Positions 7,578-18,800 of a DNA stretch of 25,366 nucleotides are shown here, in pieces; positions within the stretch are counted from its first letter, which is position 1; every line of letters begins with the position of its first letter. The translations under genes and the position numbers were made by a program. The notes below the pieces were generated by a model, which worked only from the letters and a program-made list of their open reading frames with translations, was not told the origin of the DNA and made no database searches. The stretch spans positions 1 to 25,366 of the IMG/VR virus record IMGVR_UViG_3300009425_000086; one strand, 5' to 3'. This DNA comes from a virus.

Positions 7578-10500
7578 ATGGCACACGAAAAATATACAAA
7601 GGATAAACTTTCGTATAGACTTCCCTCTCTGCTCCCTGAGTATTTAAGAGACGAAGCCCCTGCGTTTGAAGCTTTCCTTAAAGCATATTTTGAATTCCTT
7701 GAGGCAGAAGTACTTGTACTTTCGTCTCAAAGTGACATAGATGGGGTTTTAAACGAGGATGGTACTGGTAGTCTACTCTTAGAGAAGGCTACCGTATCTC
7801 CCTCACCTTCAGAAGATTCATCAAAAATCTTACAGGAAGTAACATTAACTAATTCAAATGTTAATGCTGAACCCTTTACAGAAGATGAATACATTGTAGG
7901 AAAAACAAGTAAGTCCGTTGCACAAATTGAGATAATCAACGGTAACACAATATATCTCAGATCAATTTCAGGAAATGGTTTTGCATCAGGCGAAACTGTT
8001 GAAGGAAGAGAGTCTAATCAAACAGGTGTAGTTAAATCATATAAAGAGAATAGTATTCTCGCCAACAATCGACTATTGGATTATTCTGATATCGATAACA
8101 CTACAGAAGATTTCTTAGAATACTTCCAAAAAGACTTTATGCCATCAATCGATTTGGCATCTTTAAAAAATAAACGATTAACAATCAAAAATATCCAAGA
8201 CCTTTACAAGAAGAAAGGTACAGTAGATTCAATACAATTCTTAATGAGAGTTCTGTATGCTCAAGACGCTACAATAAGATATCCAATCGAAGAAACTATT
8301 CATGTAGGTGAGTCAGGGTATTCGGAAAAAAGAAGAATGAGAGTAACTATGACTTCAGGTATTCCTGAAGCAAATGATAAAGTTACTCAATATGCATCAA
8401 ATGGAATAGACATCGAAGCTCAAGCAGTTATAGATTATGTTCATATTGATGACGCATCAACAAACTTATATTCATTAGAAATAATGAACAACCATGCAGG
8501 AGTCTTTACAGAAGGTTCTACAGTTAAAATTTTAGACCGTGATGGTGTGACAACTGTTACTGGAACAATCAATGGTATTATTGCAGATGTTACAGAAGGT
8601 TCGTCTAGTTACATATCCCACAATGATAGTGGCGACATACTTTTAGAATCAGGTCTAGCTGCAGTCTATAGTGGAACTTATGACGGAAGTCAATTAAATA
8701 CAGAAGCTACTCATGGTGGTGGTGCATTACTAGAAACCAAAGTAAATCCTTTTGGTTCTATGTACACCTTAAATGATAAAATTAACATTACTGGTTCTAA
8801 GTTAGATACCGATACCATAGAAACACTGTCCACTATAAGTGGTTTGGTGGAAGGATCACTCACAGAAATCATGATTGAAGTCGCAGGAACCAATTATGAA
8901 GCTGGAGACATGGTTGTATTTGAAGGTGGAGAAGGTGGTAATGCAGAGGCAGTCATCGGTTCTACTGGAGACGAGATTCTATTAGAAGGTGGTTCAACAT
9001 TTGGACACTATGAGATTACAACAACTGCAGGACAAACACTGATTGGTGGAGCTGGTGTTAAAGATAACAATGGACACTTTATCATCTTCAATGATAATGC
9101 ACTCGATGTATATCTTGACGGTATCAAAAAAACAGAATACACAGATTACACATGGAAGAATGACAGAGTTGTATTTTTAGTTGCGTGTACAGCAGGTCAA
9201 TTAGTAGAACTTTACACTGAATATAACAGAGTTGTATACGAAGATGGAAGTACCATCGACTATGACGGTTATATGAGTGGTGGATCAAGAGTTGCTGATG
9301 ACGGAAGAATAAGAAGTATACTTCTAAGAGACGGTGGTCAATTCACCTCTATACCTAGAGTACATCCAGGCGGATATATCTATGTAGCTTCGACTGCAGG
9401 ATTCCAAGTAGGAGAAGTAGTCGCTACCCATTCAGGTTCAACAGTCATAGCAAACGGTACTATTTTAAGAATAGACTCAGAGAACAATAGACTTGTTATC
9501 AAAAGACTTTCCTCACATATAGGAGTATTTGTAACTGGTGCAACGATAACTGGTGCAGACAGTACAACTACTGCATTGATAAAACAACATAATGTATCAA
9601 GTGGAACAGGTGCAAAACTTTATTGTTACTCAGATGTAATCGGTGGTGTTGCTTCAATCAATATCCTCGATCAAGGTAATAAATTTAATGAAGATGGTCT
9701 TTTGTCAGGAAGTTCATACTTCCCTATACTAATTAAAAATCACACTGCTAATTTAAACAGAGATATAGTTATAACAGGTGCGTTATCAGGAACTACTGCA
9801 AAAGTTGTTTCATATAATGCAGACACACATATTCTAACCTATAAAGATTTATCAGGAATGTTCTATGATAACGAGAAGGTTACCTATAATGCAGTTGATT
9901 ATTTTTATACTATAAAAAGTAATAACTATGATGGAAGAGGATTATATGCAGGTGAAGGTATTATCGATCAACACTATGTTGGAGATTACGGAACACTTAA
10001 TGCCAATGCATCAAGACTACAAGACGGACTACTTTATCAGACTCACTCCTATGTTATAAAACTTGGAGAGTCTATTAACAAGTGGAGAAGTATAGTTAAA
10101 GAACTACTTCACCCTGCTGGACACATCTTCTTTGGTGAACTTTCATTTGAGAAAAATATAACCAGTTCAGCAATGAAATCTACCTTTCTACCCACAGTTA
10201 TTATTCCACTAAATGCGGCACTAGGTGTGCCAAATGCATTTGCTAGTTCCGAGAGAACAGTAAAAATTTACACTTTATCGGATGAGGTTAATGATCCATT
10301 CACTGTATTAGGAGAAGCAGGACAACCTGCATTCAATACAGACCCAAGAACTGGTGGTGCTTTGACTGCATTTGCAATGGTCAATGGTATCCAGACAGGA
10401 GAAGGAACTGAAGTCCATGACTCTATGATGAGAAGTAGACATATGAATATCAGTGTCATAAATACTTTTGCATCTGCAATAACACAAAGTTCACCTAGAC

Positions 10501-11249
10501 TAGATGATATGATGTCCGTGTTGAATCTTCGTTCTAAAGATAACAATTGGTTAAGAATAGAAACAGAACGAAGGCCTTCAGATCAAGGTATAGTCATTCA
10601 ATTATGGACTCCATCTCATGAAAGTTTAGTATTAGAAGAAGGTGGACTAATAGAATTTGAATCAGTACCCAACTATTTACGATTTGATGAGGCACTTAAA
10701 GAAAATGTACATCATCAAGGAGAGTATGGGGAAAGGATTGTAACTGAGGACGGACTAGACTTAATAAATTTAGAATCAGACACAACACTTCTTGAAGTTC
10801 AACATTTTGTAACTGAAAGAAGTATAGAACTTGAAAGTGGTGGGTTCTATTTTGAAGATGGTGACCGAATAGTATCCGAAACGGAAGTACCGTTCATTGC
10901 AGAAGATATGAGTGAGGTTGGAATAACTTCATTTGTTCCATTAGGAAGTACTTTCCGCAGTCTAAATACTATTACTGGTCAACAAACATATAACATCGCT
11001 TATTATCTAAAACAGGAATCAGGAAATGCATCTATTGGTGACCCAAATACTGAAGCAGGTTTAGGCGATAGTTTTAGATTAGAAGATGGAACAGGAACAT
11101 TGATGGATGAACGATCTAAACCCGAAGGGTTAAGAGTACAGGATTTATCCAACTTTTATCCAAACCTTTTTGTACCCGAATATGAGAATCAAGAAAGAAA
11201 ACGAACAAATATTACATATAGTGCATACATCAACTCTGCAACTGCATAA
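7578..11249 (+). CDS. 7: Baseplate wedge initiator gp7-like protein, enlarged and rearranged
   Basis: This 1223-residue protein carries the conserved C-terminal block of T4 gp7, split by insertions. Residues 15-44 (LPSLLPEYLRDEAPAFEAFL, then KAYFEFLEAE) match T4 gp7 MMPDSYLLQDSNFEAFCEAYIQYL. Residues about 203-240 (LYKKKGTVDSIQFLMRVLYA) match YSTKGIEASYKFLFKVLYN. Residues about 825-855 (NKWRSIVKELLHPAGHIFFG) match SRWKSDVIRFVHPVGFGFIA. The N-terminal 600 residues of T4 gp7 have no counterpart. Instead beta modules of the type GExVxGxxS and AGTNYEAGD are inserted between the conserved blocks, and the last 330 residues contain acidic LExGGxIxxE-like repeats. In T4 gp7 starts wedge assembly with gp10 and then binds gp8, which is the next gene here. 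Ribosome binding site AGGA (7567-7570). Confidence 0.82.
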   Translation: MAHEKYTKDKLSYRLPSLLPEYLRDEAPAFEAFLKAYFEFLEAEVLVLSSQSDIDGVLNEDGTGSLLLEKATVSPSPSEDSSKILQEVTLTNSNVNAEPFTEDEYIVGKTSKSVAQIEIINGNTIYLRSISGNGFASGETVEGRESNQTGVVKSYKENSILANNRLLDYSDIDNTTEDFLEYFQKDFMPSIDLASLKNKRLTIKNIQDLYKKKGTVDSIQFLMRVLYAQDATIRYPIEETIHVGESGYSEKRRMRVTMTSGIPEANDKVTQYASNGIDIEAQAVIDYVHIDDASTNLYSLEIMNNHAGVFTEGSTVKILDRDGVTTVTGTINGIIADVTEGSSSYISHNDSGDILLESGLAAVYSGTYDGSQLNTEATHGGGALLETKVNPFGSMYTLNDKINITGSKLDTDTIETLSTISGLVEGSLTEIMIEVAGTNYEAGDMVVFEGGEGGNAEAVIGSTGDEILLEGGSTFGHYEITTTAGQTLIGGAGVKDNNGHFIIFNDNALDVYLDGIKKTEYTDYTWKNDRVVFLVACTAGQLVELYTEYNRVVYEDGSTIDYDGYMSGGSRVADDGRIRSILLRDGGQFTSIPRVHPGGYIYVASTAGFQVGEVVATHSGSTVIANGTILRIDSENNRLVIKRLSSHIGVFVTGATITGADSTTTALIKQHNVSSGTGAKLYCYSDVIGGVASINILDQGNKFNEDGLLSGSSYFPILIKNHTANLNRDIVITGALSGTTAKVVSYNADTHILTYKDLSGMFYDNEKVTYNAVDYFYTIKSNNYDGRGLYAGEGIIDQHYVGDYGTLNANASRLQDGLLYQTHSYVIKLGESINKWRSIVKELLHPAGHIFFGELSFEKNITSSAMKSTFLPTVIIPLNAALGVPNAFASSERTVKIYTLSDEVNDPFTVLGEAGQPAFNTDPRTGGALTAFAMVNGIQTGEGTEVHDSMMRSRHMNISVINTFASAITQSSPRLDDMMSVLNLRSKDNNWLRIETERRPSDQGIVIQLWTPSHESLVLEEGGLIEFESVPNYLRFDEALKENVHHQGEYGERIVTEDGLDLINLESDTTLLEVQHFVTERSIELESGGFYFEDGDRIVSETEVPFIAEDMSEVGITSFVPLGSTFRSLNTITGQQTYNIAYYLKQESGNASIGDPNTEAGLGDSFRLEDGTGTLMDERSKPEGLRVQDLSNFYPNLFVPEYENQERKRTNITYSAYINSATA

Positions 11250-11252
11250 ATA
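11245..11252 (+). promoter_or_regulatory. Possible late promoter CATAAATA before gp8
   Basis: CATAAATA fits the relaxed NATAAATA late motif described for cyanophages and overlaps the gp7 stop codon. Its predicted +1 is about 11258, which would leave a 25-nt leader that retains the full AGGAG ribosome binding site of gp8. It may act together with the perfect octamer 12 bases downstream. Confidence 0.4.
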
Positions 11253-11256
11253 GTAT

Positions 11257-11264
11257 TATAAATA
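11257..11264 (+). promoter_or_regulatory. T4-type late promoter TATAAATA upstream of gp8
   Basis: A perfect octamer lies in the 33-nt gap between gp7 and gp8. Using the T4 spacing the predicted +1 is about 11270, inside the AGGAGA ribosome binding site (11268-11273), so the mRNA would begin GAGATAG with a 13-nt leader. Confidence 0.75.
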
Positions 11265-11282
11265 TCTAGGAGATAGAAACAA

Positions 11283-12761
11283 ATGGCAGCAATAATCACG
11301 GAAAAGTTTAGAGTACATAACGCTAAACAATTCAAAGAAGACTTCGGAGAAAGTGCTTCTTCAACATATATTTTTATAGGTCGAGCACATTCTTGGCCGA
11401 TTGACACATCACCCCCAACACCTGTAAACGGAGTTTCCGAGGAAATTGATGCATGGTCAGACATGACTGCATTGAAAAAGGTTGGTAGTGCTGATGTATC
11501 ACACGGATTAACAAGATACGATTGGGCAACAGGAACATCTTACGATGAGTATGCAGCTGATTACAGTGCAACTAATACTTCTCCTGCAACTGCGGCAACT
11601 AGTTTATTCGCTTCAAGGTTCTATGTGATGACATCTGATTACAATGTTTATAAATGTATCAGAACAGGAAGACATTCAACAAGTCGTGCCGTTCAACCCT
11701 CTACAGTAGAACCAACAGGAACATCCTCAACACTGATATATACAACTTCAGATGCTAATTGTGGAACAACTGGTTACCAATGGAAATACATGTATACTGT
11801 TACTGCCTCAGATACAATTAAATTTGTAACTAACGATTTTATCCCAGTTAAAACACTAGGTGTTCAAACAGAAATTGACGGACAAAATGGTGGATTAAAT
11901 GCTACCTATGCCGATGATGGTTCAGCTCAATGGGATGTTGAAAACGATGCAGTTGATGGTGCAGTTTATCATGCAATAGTTACTAATGCAGGTTCAGGTT
12001 ATAATAATGGTGATGGTGCATACGAAGGAGTTCCTATTGTAGGAGACGGTTCAGGTGGAGTTTGTACAGTTCATGTTTCAGGTGGAGCACTTACACACAT
12101 CACAGTAACAACGGCAGGCACAGGTTATAAGAGAGCACAAGTTATCATTGCAACAACTACAACTGGTTTATCAGGAATTGGTGGTGGTTCAAATGCAATA
12201 GTTAAATGTATTATCTCTCCAGTTATCGGACACGGTGCTGATCTTATTCAAGAATTAGGTGGAAACCATGTCATCGTAAACTCTAGATTAGAGTTTGGTG
12301 AAGGTAGTGGTGACTTCCCTACGGATAATGATTTCCGTAGAATAGGACTTGTACAAGACCCATTTGCTGTTGGAGATACAGAAGTTTCTGCTCTTGCTTC
12401 AATGGCCGCATATCATCAAATGACTTTATCATCAGTTGCTGGACTTGAAGTAGATGACACAATCGGAAATGCAAATGCTAATGGAACAGGAGTTGCAGTA
12501 TCAAGAATCATTTCTATAACTGGAACCGTAGTTTCACATATCCCAATAGCAAATAGTGCTGGGGATTTCGCAAACTTTGTATCAACAAACAGCATTTATA
12601 AAGATGCAACTGGTTCTTCATTAGGTACAGTCTCTTCAGTGAATGCAGCATTCCCAGAAGTAGAAAAATATTCAGGACAAATTTTGTATATTGAAAATAG
12701 GGGAGCAGTAACAAGAGCTGCAGATCAGATAGAAGATATCAAATTAATTATTGAAATGTAA
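11283..12761 (+). CDS. 8: Baseplate wedge protein gp8, enlarged
   Basis: This 492-residue protein is gp8, a wedge subunit that in T4 (334 residues) dimerises and links gp7/gp10 to gp6. The N-terminus (ITEKFRVHNAKQFKEDFGES, then TYIFIGRAHSWP) matches the T4 VTSKFRTEKMLNFYNSIG and TIFITFGRSEPW segments. YQWKYMYTVTASDTIKFVTN at about residues 160-180 matches YVWEYLFEIPPDVSINRCTN. The C-terminus (KYSGQILYIENRGAVTRAAD, QIEDIKLIIEM) matches HSGEMIYMENRPPIIMAMD. The extra length is mostly a Gly-rich insertion at about residues 226-320 with two GxGY motifs (GSGYNNGD and GTGYKRAQ), plus a beta module at about 375-450. Ribosome binding site AGGAGA is at 11268-11273, 9 nt before the ATG. Confidence 0.9.
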   Translation: MAAIITEKFRVHNAKQFKEDFGESASSTYIFIGRAHSWPIDTSPPTPVNGVSEEIDAWSDMTALKKVGSADVSHGLTRYDWATGTSYDEYAADYSATNTSPATAATSLFASRFYVMTSDYNVYKCIRTGRHSTSRAVQPSTVEPTGTSSTLIYTTSDANCGTTGYQWKYMYTVTASDTIKFVTNDFIPVKTLGVQTEIDGQNGGLNATYADDGSAQWDVENDAVDGAVYHAIVTNAGSGYNNGDGAYEGVPIVGDGSGGVCTVHVSGGALTHITVTTAGTGYKRAQVIIATTTTGLSGIGGGSNAIVKCIISPVIGHGADLIQELGGNHVIVNSRLEFGEGSGDFPTDNDFRRIGLVQDPFAVGDTEVSALASMAAYHQMTLSSVAGLEVDDTIGNANANGTGVAVSRIISITGTVVSHIPIANSAGDFANFVSTNSIYKDATGSSLGTVSSVNAAFPEVEKYSGQILYIENRGAVTRAADQIEDIKLIIEM

Positions 12762-12763
12762 TC

Positions 12764-12781
12764 TTTCTCAATTATGAGAAA
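12764..12781 (+). promoter_or_regulatory. Perfect AT-rich hairpin between gp8 and the DUF4815-like gene
   Basis: TTTCTCA (12764-12770) and TGAGAAA (12775-12781) form a 7-bp perfect stem with an ATTA loop. Only CTTTACATT follows, so it is at best a weak terminator; RNA processing or mRNA end protection are alternatives. Confidence 0.4.
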
Positions 12782-12814
12782 CTTTACATTGACTAAACAT
12801 AAGAGTTAAGGACT

Positions 12815-15800
12815 ATGACAGAAAAAACTGATCTAAACGTATCACCCTACTATGACGATTATACTGAAGATAAAAACTTCCATAAGGTATTGTTCCGTTC
12901 AGGACGAGCTCTTCAATCTCGTGAATTAATTCAGTCACAATCCATACTACAAAATCAAATTGAAAGATCAGGTTCCCATTTATTTAAAGAAGGTTCCATT
13001 GTTGAAGGAGCTCAATCAGGTCTTGATTTAGAATTATATTATGTTAAAGTAAAGTCTGCAAACCCCAATGCTCTAGGTGATGCAAATGTAGAAACCTACA
13101 GAACAGCACTTGTTGGAAAATACTACCAAGGTAAAACTTCAGGAGTTGTTGGTAAGGTTATAATTACTAGTGCAGAAACTACAGACGATGCACTTACTGT
13201 CTTTGTAAAATATGCAACACAGGGAACAAATGATCGGAATTCAGCTACCTTCTTAGCAACAGAAGAATTACAAGAAGTACTATTAGGTGCAGACGGAGCA
13301 GCTTCCGTTGTTACAGCAAACTTAAACGAATTAGAAGTTAAAGCAAAAACAGATGCAGATCATCCTAGTGGTCTTGCTTCAATGGCAGCGATCAAAGAAG
13401 GTATTGTTTTTGTTAGAGGATTCTATGTCAAACTTCCTGCACAAGAACTTCTTCTTGAAAAATATAACGGTAAACCTTCATATAGGATTGGTCTTACTAT
13501 CACGGAATCACTGGTTGGTTCTGCAGCAGATATTTCACTATTAGATAATTCAACAGGAACATCAAACGAAAATTCAACTGGTGCAGACAGATTAAAGTTT
13601 GCACTAACACTTAGTAAGTATTCACTTACTACTACAGACGACACAGACTTTGTTGAGTTAATAAGAGTCAATAAAGGTATTATTGAAATTGCAATCAATA
13701 AACCAATATACGGTGCTATAGAAAATACACTTGCACGAAGAACTTTCGATGCAAACGGTGATTTTGTTTTAAACCAATACACACATAGTTTAAGAGAACA
13801 TTTAGACGACTCCACAAATATGGGGTTCTACACTAAACGAAATGGTGGCGATGAAGGAAAACTAGTACTTCAAGTATCGCCAGGCAAAGCGTACGTTAAA
13901 GGGTACGAGATTGATAAAATTGGAACATCCACAATTGCTCTTAATAAAGCACGAACAACTACATCATTAGATAATGCGAACACACCAGTTCGTATGGGGA
14001 ACAGACTTAAAGTTCTAAACACCCACTCTTTACCTGAATTTGGTAATGAGAGTGGATCAGATACAATGACCCCATTTAAAGCATGTGAGTTATGGGATAC
14101 AACAATTACTACTGCAGGAACTAAACCAACTGCAGGTCAAATCGGGTTTGCTAGAGTTAGAAATGTCGATTTAGATACAGGAACAGCTGCGTCTAATGTT
14201 TATACAGATGTATCTAGATGGAACATGTACATGTTTGACATCAAGATGTTTACTAAACTTACAGGGACAACCTCAGTTGCATCGTTTGTTGTAGGGGACA
14301 AAGTCACTGGTTCATCTTCAGGTGCAACAGGTATTGTTGCAACTACAGTTACTTCAGGTGGTGCATCTATATTGGTTCACGATGTTGTAGGAACATTTAC
14401 AGATGCAGATGCTATTTCAGTTAAGGGTGCAGGAAATACTGCTGTTATAGCAGATGTTACTGCAGTGAGAACATATAATATCGACAGAGCAAGGTCGATC
14501 ACCCAAACTGCAACAAACTCTTTAAGAGAAATATTTACTGCAGACCTTTATGCAAATAAAGACAACACACTAACAGGAACAGTTACGATTTTAACTAAAG
14601 CCGTAACTGGTTTCGGAACTTCATTCCAAAAAGAATTAAAACTAGGTGACATCATACTTGATGGTGCTGGTGCAGAGCGAATTATCGATAGTATTCATGC
14701 ATCCGATCAAACTGCAACCGTATCTGTTAATGCTACAGCAATGACAAATGCAAATTGCACAAGACGAAGAGTGCAGTTATTCGATCAAGATCAAACAGCT
14801 GCTATTTCATCTTGGCCTAGAGATTGGGTTAAATCAAACACACCTGAATCAATTCGGGTAAGACGACAATCAGTTGTCACGGTTGCATCAGCTTCTGTAT
14901 CAGTGGATACAGGTAGTAGTGCAACATTCTCTGACAGAAATTCAGACAACTTTACTATTGCAGTGCTCGAAGCAGGAACAGGCGGTAGTCAAAAATTAGT
15001 GGGTGATATACTTAATATAGAAGACTATACTTTGAGTGTCACATCTTCAGGTTCAGGACAAGCACTTTCAATATCAGGATTTCATGCTCATGATGAGGGT
15101 GCTGTATTAAGAATAACTTCTACACAGACTGTTACAGACCCAGTTAATAGGGATAAAGCATTAAGACAAGCAAGAGTATTAAAAGTTGGTTCAGCAAGAT
15201 CATCTAATGGATTTTACGGTACTGCATACGATGATAAAGATATTTCATTAGGTGTTTCAGATGCATATAAAATCCGTGGAATCTACGAAGGTACTGGTGG
15301 AAGTAATCCTTTACCACCTTCTGCAACATACACAGTATCCAGTGGAACTTTTGTGAACTATGAAAAAGTCATTGGTCAAACTTCAGGTGCTCATGGAATA
15401 ATCATTGCACACTCATTTACTGGTTCTCCTAAAACAGGGACAGCATATTTCTATTATGTCTCAGGAACATTCGTAAATACTGAACTCGTAGTTGGACAGA
15501 CTTCAACTGCAGTTGCACAATTAACTAATATGTCAGCAGGGTCTTCATCTGATATTTCATCAAGATACTTCTTTGACAATGGTCAGAGAGATGGTTTTTA
15601 TGACCTTGGAAAACTTACATTAAAAACAGGAGCTCCTGCTCCATCAAACCCAATTGCAATAGTATTTGATTACTTTTCTGCATCAGGTGGTGGTGATTTC
15701 TTTGATGTAAATTCATATTCAGGTATAGAGTATAAAGATATACCTACCTATTCACCAACAAAAGTTGACTTAGGTGGTCTAGAACCCGATGGAACATTTG

Positions 15801-18800
15801 AACTTTCAGATAGTGTTGACTTTAGACCAGTTGTCGGACAGGTTATCGGAACTACCACATTCGGAACTAATAACGCACAATCTGTAACCGCTCCAGTTGA
15901 TTTAAGTAATAGCACAAGTGGAGCTGTTTTTGCACCATTTGGGTATTCAACAGGTAGAGATTTCACTGCAAGTAGAAGTGGTATTTCAAGTACAGGTGCT
16001 AATACTCCCGATAGTCCTGTAAGTGGTTCAAGTTTTGTAGGGGATATCACATTCTATGTCGGAAGATACGATAAAATATTCTTACACAAATCAGGTGCAT
16101 GGCAAGTATCAGAAGGAACACCTGCATTATCACCAACTAAACCAAAAGCAGTGGACGATTCAATTGAATTATTTGAATTGTATGTTCCACCGTTTACCTT
16201 AAACCTAAAAAATATTAGAGTAAGGTCTCAAGATCATCGTAGATTTACGATGAAAGACATATCTAGGATTAACAAACGTGTTACTAACCTAGAAAGAATT
16301 ACATCTCTATCTTTATTGGAAAGAGATACACAATCAAAACAAATTTTAGACGGAGACGGATTTGATAGATTCAAATCAGGTTTCCTAGTAGATAACTTCA
16401 GAGGACATAAAGTTGGAGATGTAAACCATCCTGATTATGAGTGTGCTATTGATGTTAAAGCGGGTACAATGAGACCCCAAGCTTATTCACAGTTCTTTGA
16501 CATATCTTTAAACACTGGTAGTTCTTCTAGTTACCAAAAGACTGGTGACCTAATAACACTTCCATATACAGAAAAGACTTTTGTAAATGCTGATAAAGCA
16601 TCTCGTTCAATTAATGTAAACCCATACAGTGTATTCTCGTTCATGGGTTCAATGAAGTTAACGCCTGGCACAGATATATGGCAAGACACTACGCAACTAC
16701 CTGAAGTTAGAATCAATAGAGAAGGTAACTTTGATGCAATCAAATCTACTGTTGAAAATTCACTAGGAACAGTTTGGAATGCATGGCAGACTACATGGGT
16801 AGGAGAACCTACAACTGTATCAGAAGAAGTTACATCAACTTCTAGTGGTTCATGGTCAGGTGATCCAACACAAGGTGGTCAATGGATAGCAGGAGAAGAA
16901 GTAACTAGAGAGATTACTGAAACTGTTGAAACACAAACAAGAACAGGTGTCACAACAAGTGTCGTAGAAGACTTCGTAGAAACTAGGGCGGACAGAATAG
17001 TAAGTGTTGCACTTATACCTTTCATCCGTGCGAGATCAATTGAAGTTGACGGACAGAATTTAAAACCAAATACATTCCATTACTTCTACTTTGATAATAT
17101 TCAAGTAGATCAATATGTAAGACCTTACAGTGCAACATATTCACAAGATACTGGAACAACAGTAGTTTCGGGTCTTAAAACCGATGGTAATGGAAGACTA
17201 CGAGGATACTTCGATTTACCTAACACAACTGCACAAAGATTCCCAACTGGAATGAGAGAGTTGAGGGTAACTAATAGTTTTTATAATTTACCAAATCCTT
17301 CATCAGCAGCTTCTGCAATATATCAAGCACAAGGATTATTACAATCATCTCAAACTGAAGTTACCTCTACAAGAAATGGTAGGGTAGTTTACGAACATCA
17401 TACTGGAAATAGAGATGTCATATCTAGAGGTGAAGAGAATAACAGAATACCAGTGGATACAACAGCTCCGCAAGTTCCACCACCGCCTGTAGCTGATCCA
17501 CCGCCTGTGGTCATTGACCCTGTAGAAGAACCATCGGTGCCAGCACCGCCAGTACCTGATCCAGACCCAATTGATCCAGAAGTACCTACACTACCTGCTG
17601 ATCCACCACCGAGTTCACCACAAATACCAATGGAGGCACCTGATTTATGGATGCCTGATAGATGGGACATTGAACCTAGAAGACGAGGTTGGAGAGACCC
17701 TCTTGCACAATCATTTTTGGTTGAGTCAAAAGGTGGTATGTTTGCAACATCAATAGATACATACTTTGAAACTAAAGATACAAATATGCCTGTGTCTATA
17801 GAGATCAGAACAATGCATAATGGTTATCCTGCAAACATAGTAATGCCATTTTCAGAAGTAACTTTGCTTCCAGCTGCTGTTAATACATCAACAGATGGTT
17901 CTGCTAAAACAACATTTACATTCGACTCTCCAGTATACTTAGATGATGGAGTAGAATACTGTTTTGTAATTTCTTCAAACTCAAATGAGTACAATGCCTT
18001 TATCTCTAGAATGGGAGAGAAAGACCTTACAACTGGACAAACAATTGCAGAACAACCATACGCAGGTTCATTGTTTAAGTCACAAAATAACTCAACATGG
18101 ACTGCAGCACAGACAGACGATTTAAAATTCCATTTCAAAGCTGCATCATTTGATACAACTAAAACATCAACAATTAAATTTGATAACGATGCGTTACCAG
18201 CTCAAACACTACAAAGTAACCCTATACAAACATTCTTAGGTCAGACCTATGTTAAAGTATACAGTTATACACATGGTGGTTACAGTACTAATTCTAATGT
18301 CACTATTGCTAATGTCACAGGAGATAAAGAAAACTGTGTCTTAACTATAGCAGCACTGTCAGTGTCAGGAACACCGACTAACGGAACATATACTAATATC
18401 GGTCATTCTGGCGGAACAGGTACAGGGTGTACAGTTGATATAGTAGTTAGTGGCGGTTCAGTAACATCAACTCTTATTAATAAAACAGGTTCAGGATATT
18501 CTGCATCTGATACACTAACAATCAACACTTTCGGTGGTGCGACTGGAACAGTAGCAGTAGACACTATTGGTAATACACTAGGTGGGATACCAATTGCAGC
18601 CATCAATGCAACATATACTGCGTCTGCAAATATAGGAATTGACTCATACACAGTTATTCCTGATCTTTCTGCATATGACTTTATATCAGGTTACAGTGCA
18701 GATGACTCTACAGTTGGTGGTGGATTGAAAACCTTTGGAAAAGGATTAGATGATGACGGTAAAGAAATAAACATAGTTACAGGTGGAGTAACAGCAACAA

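Noticed and set aside
12764-12781. Rho-independent terminator after gp8
   Set aside because: The stem is perfect but AT-rich and lacks a following T-run; transcription through to the giant gene seems likely.
17398-17670. Gly/Ser-rich minus-strand open frame opposite the proline hinge
   Set aside because: It is the mirror of the CCA/CCG-rich proline codons of the giant gene; no ribosome binding site and no independent gene signal.
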